Part shown: one piece after another, positions 1 through 7,062 of the stretch | Layout: each line of letters starts with the position of its first letter | How positions within the stretch are numbered: position 1 is the first letter of the stretch | Assembly: GCF_004363805.1 (NCBI RefSeq) | Contig: NZ_SNZP01000017.1 | Location: forward strand, 22,376-86,375 | Origin: Paludibacterium purpuratum | GTDB taxonomy: Bacteria > Pseudomonadota > Gammaproteobacteria > Burkholderiales > Chromobacteriaceae | DNA length: 64,000 bases | Direction: 5' to 3' | Notes under the pieces: model-generated | The model's database searches: none | Told to the model about the DNA's origin: nothing | What the model saw: only the letters and a program-made list of their open reading frames with translations | Translations under genes and position numbers: made by a program

Positions 1-62
1 TGGCCATGCAGGCGACGCACTCGAGCAAGTAGTTTGGCTTGGTCGCGAATGGTGTGCGACAT
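1..62 (-). CDS. rcnR: RcnR-type Ni/Co-responsive repressor, N-terminal fragment
   Basis: Only the first 20 codons are in the window; the gene continues beyond base 1. The translation starts MSHTIRDQAKLLARVRRLHG, which matches the N-terminus of the CsoR/RcnR/FrmR family, and the MSHTIRD start is nearly that of E. coli RcnR. The His at position 3 is a known nickel/cobalt ligand in RcnR; the later ligands are outside the window. A strong ribosome site (TAAGGAGAAGG) precedes the ATG. It is divergent from rcnA, and two RcnR-type operators lie between them, so it probably represses both genes. FrmR-type relatives are the alternative, but the divergent efflux gene supports RcnR. Confidence 0.82.
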   Translation of the reverse strand, partial: MSHTIRDQAKLLARVRRLHG

Positions 63-107
63 GCCTTCTCCTTATCGATTCCAATTAGCCGGCAGCGTAG
101 CACAAAA

Positions 108-143
108 TACAGGGGGGTAGTATTTTTATACTGCGGGGGAGTA
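108..143. promoter_or_regulatory. Two tandem RcnR-type operators
   Basis: Two 15-bp sites of the form TAC-N-G-tract-N-AGTA are visible: 108-122 (TACAGGGGGGTAGTA) and 129-143 (TACTGCGGGGGAGTA). Their starts are 21 bp apart, two helical turns. E. coli RcnR recognises TACT-G6-N-AGTA type sites, which these match closely. They lie in the rcnR-rcnA divergent intergenic region, between the two start codons. Confidence 0.8.
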
Positions 144-178
144 TACTGCCGTCAATGACTATTGGATGACAAACGACT

Positions 179-1075
179 ATGTTGAACTTCACCAATCTAT
201 TGCAGTACGGTAACGCTTGGTTGTTTATCCCCAGCGCTATCCTGCTCGGCGCCTTGCATGGCCTCGAACCCGGCCATTCCAAAACCATGATGGCGGCGTT
301 CATTGTGGCGATCCGCGGCACGATCGGCCAAGCAGTACTACTCGGCCTGTCGGCCACCTTGTCGCACACTGCCGTCGTGTGGCTGGTGGCGATGGTTGGA
401 CTGCATTTCGGCGGACAATGGCGCGCCGAATCAAGCGAGCCGTATTTTCAGTTGGTATCGGCGGTGATGATTCTGGCCGTTGCCTGCTGGATGTTGTGGC
501 GCACTTGGCGCGAGCAGCATCACCACGAGCACGATCACCCGCACGATCACGCCCATGGCCACTCGCATTCGCATGCCCATCCACACGCACAGGGCAGCTC
601 GCTGAAGCATGCTCATGGCAGGGGCGTCACTGTGGGCAAATACCGGCCGGTTGCCGCACAAGATGCCATGGCGGCGTTCGAGATCATGGCGGGCCAAGCT
701 CAGGATGCTCACGAGCGAGCACACGCCGAAGACATTCGCCGCCGTTTTGCCGGCCGCTCGGCGACCACCGGGCAGATTGTGCTATTCGGTCTGACCGGCG
801 GTCTCGTACCGTGTCCAGCCTCGATCACAGTGCTGTTGTTGTGCTTGCAATTGAAGAAAGTGGCGTTGGGGGCGACGTTGGTGCTGTGCTTTAGCGTTGG
901 CCTGGCACTGACCATGGTGGCCTCGGGCGTTCTGGCGGCGCTGAGCCTCAAACACCTGTCCGGGCGTTGGCGCGGCGCGGGCGAGTTCGCGCGCAAGGCA
1001 CCGTACTTCTCGGGCGTATTGATCGTGCTGGTGGGGTTGTCGATCGGCTATTCCGGCCTGCGGCACCTGCTGTAA
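179..1075 (+). CDS. rcnA: Nickel/cobalt efflux protein RcnA
   Basis: The 298-residue protein has the NicO/RcnA layout: hydrophobic segments near residues 15-35, 45-65, 88-105, 205-230, 235-260 and 275-298, with a cytoplasmic loop in the middle. The motif GALHGLEPGHSKTM near residue 24 and the later LTGGLVPCPAS motif are hallmarks of the family. Residues about 115-150 are a dense His/Asp stretch expected to bind Ni2+ or Co2+. It exports Ni/Co from the cytoplasm. The gene is divergent from rcnR and downstream of two RcnR-type operators, so metal-induced derepression is expected. The ATG at 179 has no strong ribosome site, but the family N-terminus starts here. Confidence 0.93.
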   Translation: MLNFTNLLQYGNAWLFIPSAILLGALHGLEPGHSKTMMAAFIVAIRGTIGQAVLLGLSATLSHTAVVWLVAMVGLHFGGQWRAESSEPYFQLVSAVMILAVACWMLWRTWREQHHHEHDHPHDHAHGHSHSHAHPHAQGSSLKHAHGRGVTVGKYRPVAAQDAMAAFEIMAGQAQDAHERAHAEDIRRRFAGRSATTGQIVLFGLTGGLVPCPASITVLLLCLQLKKVALGATLVLCFSVGLALTMVASGVLAALSLKHLSGRWRGAGEFARKAPYFSGVLIVLVGLSIGYSGLRHLL

Positions 1076-1076
1076 T

Positions 1077-1334
1077 TCACGGTTCGCCGGTGATTGCGCG
1101 CATCAACTCGGAAAAGCTGGCATAGGTCGGCAGGTCGTGCTCATCCGCGTCGCCGGTGGATGGCTGGCTATCGGCGCCGAAAAAGGCGATGTCGCCCGGC
1201 AGGCGTCCTTCGCGCGCGACGTAGCTCAATAATGCGCGAATGGCCTGCGACATCGTCAGGCCTTCTCGCTGCAGAATACTGACCGCCTGTGCCTTGATGT
1301 CGGCATCGACGGCCGCGCTGACGGTGGTGTGCAT
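1077..1334 (-). CDS. RelB/DinJ-family antitoxin, apparently without a toxin
   Basis: The short protein MHTTVSAAVDADIKAQAVSI... has the RelB/DinJ ribbon-helix-helix form: a first beta strand (TTVSAAVD), then the helix pair with the typical LTMSQAIRALL segment. Such antitoxins bind DNA as dimers and neutralise a RelE/YafQ-type RNase. No toxin-like ORF lies next to it: 3' is rcnA on the other strand, and 5' is 160 bp of noncoding DNA followed by a GNAT-like gene on the other strand. I chose the ATG at 1334; an in-frame ATG at 1349 would add MPGLH. It could be an orphan regulator or the survivor of a decayed module. Confidence 0.7.
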   Translation of the reverse strand: MHTTVSAAVDADIKAQAVSILQREGLTMSQAIRALLSYVAREGRLPGDIAFFGADSQPSTGDADEHDLPTYASFSELMRAITGEP

Positions 1335-1494
1335 ATGAAGCCCCGGCATGGGTGAAGACAGGATGTCATTATGCGGTGGCGAGCACCGATAGCGTGTTGA
1401 TCTGCCTCTACCTTTTGTTCCGACCTGACTCTATGAGATTTTCCGAAATCTTGGCGGCTGGTGCATAATCGGAAAACCCACAGGAGAGTCCGCC

Positions 1495-2019
1495 ATGCAT
1501 TTGATACCTGCAAGCTTCGTGCCGCCGCGCACCGTTTCACTGGCGAATCTCGATCTGGTGGTCTTGTCGCCGGAATGGGCTCAGCAGGATTTCGCCGCGT
1601 TGGAACGCTGTGCCGACACGATCCGCCATGTCTTTGGCCCAGATAATCATTGGCCTGACGCCGACATCAGTTACGAAGAGAACCTGGCCGATCTGTTGCG
1701 TCATGAGCGAGAGTTCAATGAAGGCGAGGCCTTTGCCTACGCCATGCTACAAGGCGAGCGTTACTTGGGGTGCCTGCATATCAAGCCGATCAAATCGCGT
1801 ATCGACAACGATGCGCGCCGACGGCTGTTTCAAGCTCAGGCCTTCTTTTGGTTGGCGAACGACGAGGCGCAGCCCGACCCGGGCAGCGTACTCGCCACCC
1901 TGCGCGACTGGTTGAATGCCGAATGGCCGTTCGAAGCCGTGGCATGGCCGGGGAGGGTGCAGGGTTGGGACGAGTGGCAGGCGATGGCACATGCGCCGTG
2001 CATGAATGACGGCGCATAG
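1495..2019 (+). CDS. GNAT-fold-like protein
   Basis: The 174-residue protein has a good ribosome site (CAGGAGAG) before the ATG. Its arrangement resembles GNAT acyltransferases: an N-terminal region with an acidic face (SYEENLADLLRHEREFNEGE), a central strand pair around AFAYAMLQGERYLGCLHIKP, and a late helix. The usual acetyl-CoA pyrophosphate loop (Q/RxxGxG/A) is not evident; the GERYLGCLHI segment occupies the beta4 position. The protein may therefore be a degenerate or non-catalytic GNAT. It is a single gene between the antitoxin and a DUF3761-like secreted protein on the other strand. Confidence 0.6.
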   Translation: MHLIPASFVPPRTVSLANLDLVVLSPEWAQQDFAALERCADTIRHVFGPDNHWPDADISYEENLADLLRHEREFNEGEAFAYAMLQGERYLGCLHIKPIKSRIDNDARRRLFQAQAFFWLANDEAQPDPGSVLATLRDWLNAEWPFEAVAWPGRVQGWDEWQAMAHAPCMNDGA

Positions 2020-2044
2020 CTGGTCTTGCCTATCCGCTGTCTCG

Positions 2045-2329
2045 TTATTTAAACCACTCAGCTACGCCACCATGCCGCGAACAGGTGCCGCGGTGGTGTT
2101 GGCTGAAACTATACGTGCCATCCCCGCACTTTGCTGTGGCGCCGTCCGGACGCTTGCCGGACTTCGAATGTGCCGGTTTATGTACGGTTTGCCCGTCGAC
2201 GTTGTTATAGCTGCCTTGCTCGACCAATTGACTTTGATTTGCCGTGTCGTTCGGATCGTCTGCATAAGCATGTGCCATCCCGAGCAGGCAACCGAGTGCC
2301 AGCGCCAATAGCCATTTCTTCGATGTCAT
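2045..2329 (-). CDS. Secreted small protein with DUF3761-like C-terminus
   Basis: The start MTSKKWLLALALGCLLGMAHAYA is a clear Sec signal peptide with an AXA-type cleavage site. The mature part is about 70 residues. Its end, ATAKCGDGTYSFSQHHRG followed by TCSRHGGVAEW, matches the conserved core I know as DUF3761: two Cys residues that could form a disulfide and a run of His. The function of that domain is unknown. An in-frame TTG at 2335 lies two codons upstream, but the ATG at 2329 is preferred. Downstream is the convergent GNAT-like gene. Confidence 0.8.
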   Translation of the reverse strand: MTSKKWLLALALGCLLGMAHAYADDPNDTANQSQLVEQGSYNNVDGQTVHKPAHSKSGKRPDGATAKCGDGTYSFSQHHRGTCSRHGGVAEWFK

Positions 2330-2415
2330 GTGCAATTTCCCGCGTGGTCTGTGAATTGCTATGCCGATAGGTGTTGTTTACCTAAATGGCATTGTATGCG
2401 AGAAACATGAACCAT

Positions 2416-2438
2416 AAATGAGAATGTCGCGAATTGCT
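2416..2438. repeat. 23-bp element upstream of ssrA, also found before vgrG
   Basis: The 23 bases here differ at only two positions from 60656-60678, upstream of vgrG; the shared core is AGAATGTCG-N-GAATTGCT. Similarity fades downstream except for a CTCC. Here it ends 62 bp before the tmRNA. It may be a promoter part or an insertion footprint. Confidence 0.45.
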
Positions 2439-2499
2439 GGGGGGGCTCCATAAGGTCATGGACGCCTACCCCGCCTAGCGGTATACTGGCGGATCATCT

Positions 2500-2865
2500 G
2501 GGGGCGACCTGGTTTCGACGAGGGTTGCAAAGCGGATGGGTGCATACCGGGATTTCAGTTACCCCGTAAAACGCTGAAATTGTAATAACCGCAAACGACA
2601 ACGTTTACGCTCCGACAGCCCTAGCGGCCTAAGTCGGACTCTGCAGCGGCTCGCTGATGGGCCGTGGAGGCAACTCCCGCAGAGTCATCCTACATCAGCT
2701 CGCCTTGCTTCGGGTTACTTGATCCAGGGTTAAATTAAGGTGACTCGCCTCAAACCAGCCTGCCCGTCGGCGGGGGAGAGGTTAAATTCAAACGACACGG
2801 CTAAGTATGTAGATCTCACTGTAGAGGGCTTTCGGACGCGGGTTCGATTCCCGCCGCCTCCACCA
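2500..2865 (+). ncRNA. ssrA: Transfer-messenger RNA (tmRNA)
   Basis: The 5' end GGGGGCG pairs with CGCCTCC just before the terminal ACCA, giving a seven-pair acceptor stem (one G-U). The T arm GGTTCGATTCCC and the encoded CCA are present. The tag frame opens at 2591 with GCA and reads ANDNVYAPTALAA followed by TAA at 2630-2632, so the encoded peptide ends in the ALAA-type degradation signal. tmRNA with SmpB rescues stalled ribosomes and tags the nascent chain for proteolysis. The tag is longer than the ten-residue Neisseria/Chromobacterium type I recall. A rho-independent terminator follows. Confidence 0.97.
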
Positions 2866-2901
2866 AATTTACTTCCCATGCAGTACCGAGAAGTATCAAG
2901 A

Positions 2902-2934
2902 AACCCAGACAGCTAAAGGCTCTCTGGGTTTTTT
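2902..2934 (+). terminator. Rho-independent terminator of ssrA
   Basis: An 8-bp stem (AACCCAGA with TCTGGGTT) with a short loop is followed by a run of T, 37 bp after the tmRNA CCA end. Confidence 0.85.
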
Positions 2935-2969
2935 GTTGTCCATTAGTTTCCGAGAGTGTCCGTTGGCGC

Positions 2970-3167
2970 ATGAGCATGGGGAACGGCTGGACACCCGAGC
3001 GACGGGCCTGGCAGGCAGAGCTGATCAGACAGTGGAAACCATGGGAGAAAAGCACCGGCCCGCGCACCGAGGAAGGCAAAGAAAACAGTCAATACAACGC
3101 ACTGAAGCACTACATGCGCTGCGCGGAAGAGATAGATGCCGGAACCGGATTGAAGCCAAGATCGTGA
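2970..3167 (+). CDS. Small hypothetical protein, C-terminus probably replaced
   Basis: The 65-residue ORF contains WTPERRAWQAELIRQWKPWE and then KSTGPRTEEGKENSQYNALK. This is the head of a small bacterial family I recognise by its WTPERR...WKPWEKSTGPRT pattern but for which I know no function; members often lie near mobile elements. The usual tail after NALKH is lost here. Instead the sequence runs into an IS3-type transposase remnant in another frame from about 3140. No clear ribosome site is seen. It is best read as a truncated or dying gene. Confidence 0.45.
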   Translation: MSMGNGWTPERRAWQAELIRQWKPWEKSTGPRTEEGKENSQYNALKHYMRCAEEIDAGTGLKPRS

Positions 3168-3289
3168 TCGAAGACTGACACATTCATTACAATGAAGTGC
3201 GCCCGCATTCGAGTTTGCAGTACCTGACACCGATGGAATTTCGCCGGAAGTCGGAGATGACAACCCAACCTGGAGTGATGAATTTCTAG
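3140..3289 (+). pseudogene. IS3-family transposase (OrfB) C-terminal remnant
   Basis: In one frame the sequence reads RNRIEAKIVIED-stop-HIHYNEVRPHSSLQYLTPMEF. This is the end of an IS3-family OrfB integrase, including the final HYNEVRPHSSL and LTPxEF motifs. The stop codon TGA at 3176-3178 sits where a Trp (TGG) is usual. Only about 50 codons survive and no inverted repeats were found, so it is an inactive scar downstream of the tmRNA. Confidence 0.75.
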
Positions 3290-3477
3290 ATGCTAGCGGT
3301 TCGATAAAACCAGTCAGGTCATCCTCTTCACACTGCTTTTCCCAATTCCAAAATGTTCAGCCGTAGCCGAGTTGTGATTGTGGACAGGTTTCAACCAAGC
3401 CGCGTATAGGACTAGTCGATAGGTCAAGCGCGAGAGGATGGCCGGGGAGCCGTGCTCCCCGCCTCCAGTGAAGGCCG

Positions 3478-3735
3478 TTAATCGGCCGTTAGCACCAAGC
3501 AGTTCGCAAGATGGCGCGCATGCGCGACCTGCGGCAGCACCATCCATGTCATGCCGGCATCGATCGGCTCAAACGCCCAAAACAAGCGGCTATCGACCAC
3601 CAAGCGGCACTCGTCGGAATTTGGGCGAGGCTGATGCGGCGTGCACAACATGGAAATCAGCGAAAACAACTGATGCTGGCGGGAATCCTGCTTTTGTGAA
3701 AACACAGGGACTGCATTACTATCGATGGCAACCAT
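3478..3735 (-). CDS. Small hypothetical protein (85 aa)
   Basis: The ORF begins MVAIDSNAVPVFSQKQDSRQ and has a strong ribosome site (GAGGAG) seven bases before the ATG. That is better support than any competing frame in this stretch offers. The C-terminal half (ECRLVVDSRLFWAFEPIDAG) looks like ordinary protein. I do not recognise the family. It is isolated: transposase debris lies downstream and noncoding DNA upstream. Downstream a GC-rich hairpin (GGGGAGC...GCTCCCC, about 3444-3460) lacks a T run. Confidence 0.5.
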   Translation of the reverse strand: MVAIDSNAVPVFSQKQDSRQHQLFSLISMLCTPHQPRPNSDECRLVVDSRLFWAFEPIDAGMTWMVLPQVAHARHLANCLVLTAD

Positions 3736-4055
3736 ACTGGCTCCTCGTGAGAGTTGGTGTGGCCAGCGGGTTCGGCGGTGTGCTACCACCCCGGGCCCGC
3801 GCCTCATAACGCGGCAAACGCCGCACCCGTAGATTACCCAGCCACACACCCACTGACAATCAAGCGCGGCCGTCAGAAAATGCTGAAATTTGTGGCCGTA
3901 AGGTGCGATCGCGCCCATCGTCTTCATTCCTGGATACGGTCATATGCCCAGTTTGGTGATTAATCTACCTATATGGCATGATTTGTCGGCAGAAAGGCGG
4001 GGTATCGAATGCTCGATCACAGATTGATGACCGACTTTCAATAATGGAGGGTGGC
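3736..4055. other. Noncoding stretch between the 85-aa gene and ridA-like gene
   Basis: About 320 bp. It must hold the minus-strand promoter of the small gene and the plus-strand promoter of the RidA gene. Open frames here are short and lack codon character. No repeat or RNA gene is seen. Confidence 0.4.
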
Positions 4056-4526
4056 ATGACGGCGGACAATCGCTTTGCAGATGCCTCGAAAGATCTGGGG
4101 TATGATTTTTCTGGGGAATTGAAAATTGGCGGCAACTGTTCGCCAGTTGTTCAGGATGGAAAGCAGCTTTTCATTAGCGGGCAAATCCCCAGGATGGGCG
4201 ACGAGGTATTGTTTGTTGGCGCTGTCGGTGATGGCATTAACTTGGCTTCCGCGAAAAAAGCCGCCGCGGTTTGCGTGATGCGTGCCCTTGCCCTGATTCA
4301 GCGCGCCATCGGTTCTCTGGCGTCAATTCAGTGTGTGTCTAGAATGACTGTCTATGTCCGATCTGCGCCGTCCTTCACACAACAAAGCGAGGTGGCCGAT
4401 GGCGCATCGGATACTTTGGCAAAGGTATTGGGCTCGATCGGCATGCACAGCAGAACCTCCGTTGGCGTGCTGCAGCTTCCCAAGGGCGCTGCTGTCGAGG
4501 TCGACCTCATCGTTTCGATAAAATAA
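4056..4526 (+). CDS. RidA/YjgF-family protein
   Basis: The protein shows the RidA fold signature: SPVVQDGKQLFISGQIPR (the strand carrying the G-Q-I/V-P motif), then NLASAKKAAAVCVMRALALI, and a C-terminal RTSVGVLQLPKGAAVEVDLI, which is the family's signature region near the active-site pocket. Archetypal RidA enzymes hydrolyse reactive enamine/imine intermediates from PLP enzymes. The catalytic Arg expected in RidA proper aligns near the RTSVGV region and needs an alignment to confirm. I chose the ATG at 4056 because GGAGGG lies just upstream; the open frame extends further 5' without family similarity. It is monocistronic. Confidence 0.85.
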   Translation: MTADNRFADASKDLGYDFSGELKIGGNCSPVVQDGKQLFISGQIPRMGDEVLFVGAVGDGINLASAKKAAAVCVMRALALIQRAIGSLASIQCVSRMTVYVRSAPSFTQQSEVADGASDTLAKVLGSIGMHSRTSVGVLQLPKGAAVEVDLIVSIK

Positions 4527-4707
4527 CGACCAAATCGATATCACAACATGCGATACATCCTTCGATTCATCAAATGGTATTGGCAAAAATGGCTGCGCAT
4601 TCATGAAAGCGCTGACGTGAAGGATTGCCGCACGACAAAGCCGAACGGTAAGTCGACACGCAACGCGCCATGATTCAATCGGGTGCTATCGCAAGAAAGA
4701 AGCTTCG

Positions 4708-5130
4708 ATGGAGTTTAAACTGGATCTTTCCGATATTGCGGATGAGCAAGTCAGAGAGCGGATTATCGGCCCGTTGAAACAGTTCAATGAACAGCAGGCT
4801 GGCCCAGGCGGTTACCGCCCGCTGGTCATTACTGTCAAGAATGAGGCGGATGAGGTGGTGGGCGGTCTCTGGGGTGCGACGTCGTACGGTTGGTTGTTTA
4901 CCCAGCTCCTTGTCGTTCCTGAGGCGGCCCGCGGTAAAGGCCTCGGCAAAAAAATATTAGCCATGGCGGAGCGGGAGGCCATTGCGCGAGGCTGTCATAG
5001 CGCGTGGCTGGATACGTTTGAGTTTCAGGCCAAAGGATTCTACCAACAGCTGGGATACACGGTTTTTGGTGAGCTGCCGGATTACCCTCGCGGCTTTTCT
5101 CGCTTTTTCTTGAAAAAATCGCTGGTTTAA
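4708..5130 (+). CDS. GNAT-family N-acetyltransferase
   Basis: The 140-residue protein has the complete GNAT core. Strand 4 with LFTQLLVVPEAARGKGLGKK contains the R/Q-x-x-G-x-G acetyl-CoA loop (RGKGLG, about residues 78-83). Helix 4 follows (ILAMAEREAIARGC), then the GFYQQLGYTVFGEL motif that closes the fold. It should transfer an acetyl group to an amine, substrate unknown. The gene is convergent with the methyltransferase at 5145, leaving a 14-bp gap. Confidence 0.9.
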   Translation: MEFKLDLSDIADEQVRERIIGPLKQFNEQQAGPGGYRPLVITVKNEADEVVGGLWGATSYGWLFTQLLVVPEAARGKGLGKKILAMAEREAIARGCHSAWLDTFEFQAKGFYQQLGYTVFGELPDYPRGFSRFFLKKSLV

Positions 5131-5144
5131 CCGGGCGTGCCCGA

Positions 5145-6149
5145 TCAGGTCCATGCGGGCTTGCGTGCGGTGACGAGGCTTTCGCCGCCGGCGAGCACGA
5201 CGCGCGTTATTTCCTCGAAGCCAGCCTGGGTCAGCCATTCCCGATACTCCCGCTCGGTGTGGGCGCGGCCTTCGTCGTAGATGTTGACGAATACCAGGTT
5301 GAACGTCACCGCTTCCTCTGGCGCAAGGCGCGAGTCGTCGAGGATTTTGCCGAGAATGAATACCGGACTGCCGGGTTCGAGTACTTGGAAAACATGCTTG
5401 AGAGCCTGCTGTGCTTGCGCGGGCGACAAAACTTGAAAGAAGGAGCGCAGGACGGCGACGTCGTAGCGTCCGTCGAACGAGCCTTGTACCGCATCGCCTA
5501 CGAGCGCGCGAACGTGTTCCGTCATGTTTTCTTCGGCGATGAGGCGCTGAGCGATCGGCGCGACGATGGGCATTTCCAAAACCGTGGCGCGCAGCGATGG
5601 GTGGGCCGCGCATAGCGCCGTCGCCAGCCCGCCGGATCCCCCGCCGACGTCGAGCAGGTGGCGATGGCGTGAGAAATCCCAACGGCTCGCCAGCATGCGT
5701 CCACAAGCTTTTGTGGCGGGGTGCAGGCCGCGTAGGTAGGTTTCCATTGCGTCGGACGGGAGGGTGCCGAAGTCCAGCTTCGCCAGCGGCCGGTCGGCGC
5801 GGATGGAGGCGGCGGTATGTTGCAGTTCCTGGTAGCGGGCGGTGTAGAAAGCATGCCGGCCGCCGAGGTAGGTCGGCTTGCCTTTGACCAGGAATTCATC
5901 GGCTTCGGGGGTGTTGGCGAACAGCGCTTGCTCGACCGTCAACAGCTTGGCCGCCACCAGCGCGTATAGCAATGGGGTCAATCGTGCCGGCGCCACGTTC
6001 AGCGCTGCCGCCAATTGTTCGGCGCTCATCGGGCCGGCGGCCAGCGGCGTGAACAAATCCAACTGCATGCCTGCGATCATGGCGAAAGCCGGATAAGCGG
6101 CGGTGCCCAATTTTTGAATGGTTTCCGGTTGTAGGGCGGTGTGGGGCAT
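5145..6149 (-). CDS. SAM-dependent O-methyltransferase (acetylserotonin-OMT type)
   Basis: The 334-residue protein has two parts. An N-terminal winged-helix dimerisation domain (about 1-100, with MSAEQLAAALNVAPARLTPL) is followed by a class I Rossmann methyltransferase domain with motif I LLDVGGGSGGLATAL near residue 175 and the acidic VLEMPIVAPIA motif II. This layout is that of class-I O-methyltransferases that act on small aromatic or polyketide-type molecules. The substrate cannot be read from the sequence. The start at 6149 (MPHTALQPE) is chosen; an upstream extension to 6203 has no family character. The gene stands alone. Confidence 0.85.
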   Translation of the reverse strand: MPHTALQPETIQKLGTAAYPAFAMIAGMQLDLFTPLAAGPMSAEQLAAALNVAPARLTPLLYALVAAKLLTVEQALFANTPEADEFLVKGKPTYLGGRHAFYTARYQELQHTAASIRADRPLAKLDFGTLPSDAMETYLRGLHPATKACGRMLASRWDFSRHRHLLDVGGGSGGLATALCAAHPSLRATVLEMPIVAPIAQRLIAEENMTEHVRALVGDAVQGSFDGRYDVAVLRSFFQVLSPAQAQQALKHVFQVLEPGSPVFILGKILDDSRLAPEEAVTFNLVFVNIYDEGRAHTEREYREWLTQAGFEEITRVVLAGGESLVTARKPAWT

Positions 6150-6230
6150 GCTGTTCTTTCGGGGTGGCTGAACGGGGTTTTCGCTGTTCCTCGATTGTGG
6201 CATGACGAGCGCTTTGGCGACGGTTGTGCT

Positions 6231-6301
6231 TCGCTTGCCGCTGTTGATTCAGGTCATGTTCTGGCGAAAGGCATGCCAGAGGAATGTTTTCGATGCTGGC
6301 T
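6231..6301. repeat. Direct repeat, copy 1
   Basis: About 71 bp, alike in sequence and orientation to 6939-7012, with scattered substitutions (roughly 85% by eye). The shared core is GCTGTTGATTCAGGTCATGT. The two copies bracket the toxin-antitoxin remnant. Confidence 0.8.
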
Positions 6302-6318
6302 GATGGTGGCGTGTGGCG

Positions 6319-6624
6319 CTATGCCAATACTTCCAGTCCTTTGCGGGCTACCAGGTTCAAGAGTTTCAGCGAAGGCCCGTTGGGGTGTTTTTCTCCACGC
6401 TCCCATTTGCGGATTGTCGACAAGCTGGTGTTGAGGTATGCGGCGAATACGGCTTGGCTAGCGCGGCAGCTCAGTCGCAGCGATTTGATTTCGGTCGGCG
6501 AAAATGGCTTGACCGGCGGCAAGCAACTGGCATCGAACTCACGCATGGTCTGAGCGTCGATCAGACCTATATCGGCCAATTCTTTGGCCGTTTCATGCAA
6601 GGTGTTTAGCAAGCGGCTAGTCAT
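6319..6624 (-). CDS. HigA/NadS-type XRE antitoxin
   Basis: The 101-residue protein has a linker-like N-terminus (MTSRLLNTLHETAKELADIG) and a C-terminal Cro/C1 helix-turn-helix: LRLSCRASQAVFAAYLNTSL then STIRKWERGEKHPNGPS. This is the pattern of the antitoxins encoded just downstream of RelE/HigB-like toxins of the PF06296 type. Its start codon overlaps the toxin stop by 8 bp (ATGACTAG), indicating translational coupling. The antitoxin appears intact, although its partner has lost its 5' end. It lies between the 70-bp direct repeats. Confidence 0.8.
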   Translation of the reverse strand: MTSRLLNTLHETAKELADIGLIDAQTMREFDASCLPPVKPFSPTEIKSLRLSCRASQAVFAAYLNTSLSTIRKWERGEKHPNGPSLKLLNLVARKGLEVLA

Positions 6625-6925
6625 CGTAAGGAACCTCGATCAAATTGCCTTCGAGCAGCGTTAACGCAAGTTGCGCGGTATGAAAGTTTAAATACACCTC
6701 GGCCAATTGTTTTAAGGCTCTCAGCTCGTCGCGAGAAACGTTGTCGCGCTCGTTCTTGGCAAATCCATAGATAAAAAACGCCTTGTTTCCATGGCGGTAC
6801 GCCAGCAAGGTACGTGCTCCGTTGCGCTTGCCTCGGCCAGGGAGCGGGACGCGCTTCTTGATGATGTGACTGCCAAGATCGGCATCGATTTGGTGACGTA
6901 GTCTGTTGTGTAAGTTCCCCGAGGT
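6617..6925 (-). pseudogene. RelE/HigB-like toxin, 5' end missing
   Basis: The open frame reads ...HQIDADLGSHIIKKRVPLPG, RGKRNGARTLLAYRHGNKAF and FIYGFAKNERDNVSRDELRA, which is the body of a PF06296 RelE/HigB-type mRNA interferase. The family's first ~35 residues are absent. Upstream in frame there is no ATG or well-placed GTG before a stop codon, and the sequence passes into direct-repeat copy 2 at about 6938. A TTG at 6808 could only give a 63-residue fragment. It was probably cut off from its start and promoter when the repeat-bounded segment formed. Confidence 0.7.
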
Positions 6926-6938
6926 TGCATGGCATTTT

Positions 6939-7012
6939 TCGCTGCAAGCCGCTGTTGATTCAGGTCATGTCCCGGCGAAAAACATGCCAAAGGAATTTTC
7001 TCGATGCTAGCT
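6939..7012. repeat. Direct repeat, copy 2
   Basis: Partner of 6231-6301 in the same orientation. It lies immediately upstream of the MFS gene start and at the broken 5' end of the toxin gene. Confidence 0.8.
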
Positions 7013-7062
7013 TGGGAGCGCCTGTCATCCCAGGTTGTTACGAGCAAAGTCGAGAGTGGGTT

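Noticed and set aside
2131..2370. Plus-strand ORFs opposite the DUF3761-like gene.
   Set aside because: The minus-strand gene has a signal peptide and a known domain; the opposite frames have neither.
3290..3477. A possible helix-turn-helix tail on the minus strand (SATAEHFGIGKSSVKRMT) past the 85-residue gene.
   Set aside because: No start, no clear family, and it overlaps GC-rich hairpin DNA; likely debris.
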